In this document: in pieces, positions 61,100 through 64,000 of the stretch
Position numbering within the stretch: the stretch's first letter is position 1
Layout: every line of letters starts with the position of its first letter
DNA from: Desmodesmus armatus
Taxonomy: Eukaryota; Chlorophyta; Chlorophyceae; Sphaeropleales; Scenedesmaceae
Assembly (NCBI GenBank): GCA_007449985.2
Contig: VIIQ02000045.1
Coordinates: 115,589 to 179,588, forward strand
DNA: 64,000 bases
Reading direction: 5' to 3'
Notes under the pieces: generated by a model
The model's database searches: none
What the model saw: only the letters and a program-made list of their open reading frames with translations
Told to the model about the DNA's origin: nothing
Made by a program: the position numbers and the translations under genes

Positions 61100-64000
61100 T
61101 ACGACAAACTGCACAAGCCACCGAGACCCCCCCCCCACTGCCACACAACAGCCACAGCTACAGGACCCCACGCCCTTGCTGGCACAACCATCTGTCCACC
61201 CACGGCCTTGTCAGTACAGCCTCACATGAGTGCAGTCATTCGTTGGTGGACTGCCTTGCTTAAGTCGGGCGATCTACCGATGAATGTGGACTGCCTGACT
61301 TAAGCTGGGCAGTACACCAACAAATGAATGCACTCTCATGAGGCTGTGACAACACTATGGGTCTGGGAGTGACAGCCATAGCAGTCCTCTGGTAGGCTAA
61401 ATCCACTACTGCAGCTACAAGCCACCTTCTCTTTCCGGCACTACACCTGAATTGCCTGCCCAACAAACGATACCCGTCCACCTGCTGCCTAACTGTTTGA
61501 CTATCCAACTGCGGTACACCCAAACGCCCACACAACTCAAACACACCCCATGCTATGAATGTAGGAGCAACCCCCATGCTGCAGCTGCAGGAGAAAGAGA
61601 GGGGGGGGGGCAACTTGAAGAGAGCCCCCCAATTTGCAGTAAAGCTACAGGCCCCACCACCTCGCTTGCACAGTCGCCTCGCCGGCCCCTTCGACTTGTC
61701 AACACAGCTTGACTGGGACCAGGCCACCACCGAAGGTGATGAGGTGTACCCAGTAAAGCTGCAAAAACAACACTAGGGCTGGCTGTAAGTGTGAAGTTTT
61801 CTACAGCAGCTGACATTTGGGAGCTGCTGCAGCCTCACCCACTCCTTATGGCACCACACCTGCCCTGCCTGGTCCACAGCCTTGATGTCTGGCAGTGTGG
61901 GTGCGTGTGAGAGGGGGGGCATCTGATTTACCACCGCAACCATGCAGAGAGGAGGGGAGACAGAGCAGGGGGGGGGGAGCTGGGGGAAGCAGGAAGTTTG
62001 GGAGTGGGAAAGCAGGAAGTTTGGAAGTGGGAGAAGGTGGAGGGAGAAGGCCGCTCAATGGCCTCACTTTTCCCCTGCCCCCTCGGATGGCAGCAATATG
62101 TCCACACCAATGCAGCTCCCCTCGCACTAACAGGCACACATCGGGCGGTGGCACAAAGCACCGACCCCCCCCCCCCCGCGCGCCCACAACTGCTAGAACT
62201 GCCAAAGCTACAAGACCCCATGATTGTGCTGGCACAATCATCTCTTCCACCCCACGGCCTTGTCAGCACAGCCTCACGTCGGGCAGTCACCAAGGCAGAC
62301 TGCGCCAACGAGAGGCGGTGCCAACAATGTAGGGCTGGTAGTGACGGCCATGGCGGTCCCCCCACAGCAGCCAATATCCACCACTACTGAAGCTACACCA
62401 CAGCTACACCACAGCATGCAACACCACAGCCACAGCTACAGGACCCCACGTTGTTGCTAGCACAGCCATCTCTTCCCACCCACGGCTGTCATCACAGCCT
62501 CATGTCAGGCAGTCTACCAATGATGAGACTGCTGACTAGGAGGCGGTGCGCACGTGCAAACAACCTTGGCTGTCCAACTGCTTGGTAACCTTTCGCGCCT
62601 GCAAACTGAGATCTGGACGCGTATCATTCGGAGAATGGAAGCACACATGGGCCTGTGCCCGGATAAGATGAATGGACTACATCTCGACTGCTCTGGGCCG
62701 CTCAGCCCTTGGCTGGCTGCACTCCACACCCCCTCCTGGCACCTGTCCTGACTGATTATTGAACCCCCCCCACACACATTCGCCTTGCGCCGTAGGCGTG
62801 TCAACGCAGCATTACTGGCACCAACACACCAAAGAACATGGTCACAGGCTCCGATAAAGCTGAGACAACAACCCAGGGCTGGCTGTGGCCGCCCGCCACA
62901 GCAATAGCTCACTTCTGAAGCTGCACCCCACCCTCCCCTCCTGGCGCTGCACCTATCCTGATTGATGTCCACCAACGAGCCCATCTTATGCAGCACCCTC
63001 CAGTGTGCAGCTTTAGATATGGCAAAGAGAGGAAGACAGAAAGGGGGGTGGGGTGAAGGGGAAAATAGCCCCAATAATGCATGTACAGCAACAGGGGTTT
63101 GCAACCTCGCTCTCACAGCTGCCTTGCCTACCCTGCAGGCTTGTCAACAACACAACCTCACTCCGGCAAGTCGACCATCCTAGATGGTACCAATGCCGCA
63201 GTGAGGCCGTGACAACACCCCCCGATTGGCTGTGACGATCAGATTCTTCCACAGCAGCTGACGCCTGCAGCTGCTGCAGCCTCACTCACTCTCCCTGGCA
63301 CCACACCTGCCCTGCCTGATGCACAGGCTTGATGTACAGTGCAGGTACAGTGCGGGTGCGAGCATGAGGGCACACAATCCAGCCCACTACCACATGCAGT
63401 TGTAAGCGAGGTCAAACAGGGAGAGGGAGGGGCAGGCGAGGCAGAGAAAGGCGAAAGATACACGCATCAAGCATTCGGCAATAGCCAAGGCTTACTCCCA
63501 CAGTCGCCCCTGCATCCCTGCAGGCTTGTGATCACAGCCTCATTGTGAGCTCACTCGACCATCACAAGATGATCAAAGAGCTGACAACACGGTTGTTAAG
63601 ACAAACCCAGGGTTGGCTGTGACAACCACACCCCCCAGCCCTAGTAGCTGACATGCAGCCCCACTGAAACTGCCCCCCCCCCCCGGCCGATGTGTCTGCC
63701 CTGACTAATGTGTCTGCCCTGACTGCTCGCACCCCCAGGCTCAAAGAACCAAGCACCCCACGAGGCACAGCGCTAGCTGAAAATGGGCAGGAGCAGGCGA
63801 GGGAGGGGGGGGGGGGGTAGACAGGAGGGGAGGACGTAAGGAAAAGAGATCCCCCCTTCGTTCTCACAATCGCCTCACCCTTGTGCTTGTCATCACGACA
63901 TCAGTGAGACCAGTCTACCATCAAGTAGTGTAGGCCTGGTCCAATTGAAGTGGTGGAGACAAGCCAAGAATGGCTGTGATGTCCAACACTTCCCCTCCCC
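61100..64000. repeat. Degenerate repeat array with poly-C/poly-G tracts, probably inside a long DAHP synthase intron
   Basis: The block (g)cttgtca(a/t)cacagcctca and its variants recur near 61208, 61690, 62258, 62486, 62795, 63140, 63524 and 63879. It is followed each time by a diverged tail with gtctaccaat or gtcgaccatc and then gggctggctgtgac. Spacing varies from about 230 to 570 bp. C or G runs of 9-16 bases (near 61130, 61597, 61965, 62165, 63667 and 63800) punctuate the copies. No exon of DAHP synthase or any other gene was found. Confidence 0.6.

Overview
This is a nuclear window from a ciliated green alga. It is most likely a chlorophycean of the Chlamydomonadales/Sphaeropleales kind; I infer this and have not proved it. 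Genes are cut into many short exons by GT-AG introns, many followed by TGTAA, the poly(A) signal typical of chlorophyte algae. Two genes encode cilium proteins (RIB72 and BBS7). There is a chloroplast-type ATP sulfurylase with a presequence and a plant-type class II DAHP synthase. I see no bacterial operons, rRNA genes, canonical tRNA genes or CRISPR arrays.

Layout. 1-3240 (-): equilibrative nucleoside transporter, cut by the window edge. 7623-9473 (-): Gln-rich protein of unknown role, with a probable 3.6 kb 3' UTR. 10508-12614 (-): mitochondrial F1-ATPase assembly factor ATP12, head-to-head with 13071-14372 (+) LSM2. 14673-20840 (+): RIB72, a ciliary doublet inner protein. 21812-25139 (-): ATP sulfurylase. 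26666-29428 (-): F-box-like/leucine-rich-repeat protein. 29909-34433 (-): LCAT-family lipase/acyltransferase. 34810-41267 (-): BBS7, head-to-head with 41653-46452 (+) Misato/DML1. 47918-52044 (+): RGG/RS/Gln-rich protein whose reading frame breaks four times. 52.0-58.8 kb: no recognised protein gene, but tandem repeats and a SINE-like insertion with a target-site duplication. 59867-60861 (-): the last three visible exons of DAHP synthase. 60.9-64 kb: its repeat-filled upstream intron or flank.

For ENT, ATP12, LSM2, RIB72, ATP sulfurylase, the LRR protein, LCAT, BBS7, Misato and DAHP synthase I joined exons by hand. I required matching splice phase and homology across every junction, and each complete model gave a whole number of codons. 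Exon borders are predictions, not transcript-supported.

Two base-composition signals help to read the window. Introns and UTRs are poor in CpG, whereas the 5' flanks keep CpG at about the expected level. The transcribed strand is rich in TG and its complement in CA, so the switch between the two marks where neighbouring transcripts meet. Notable non-coding items are a near-perfect 92-nt hairpin in an ATP12 intron, a 295-bp retroposon-like element with a perfect Pol III B box, and an in-frame duplicated splice acceptor in the DAHP synthase gene.
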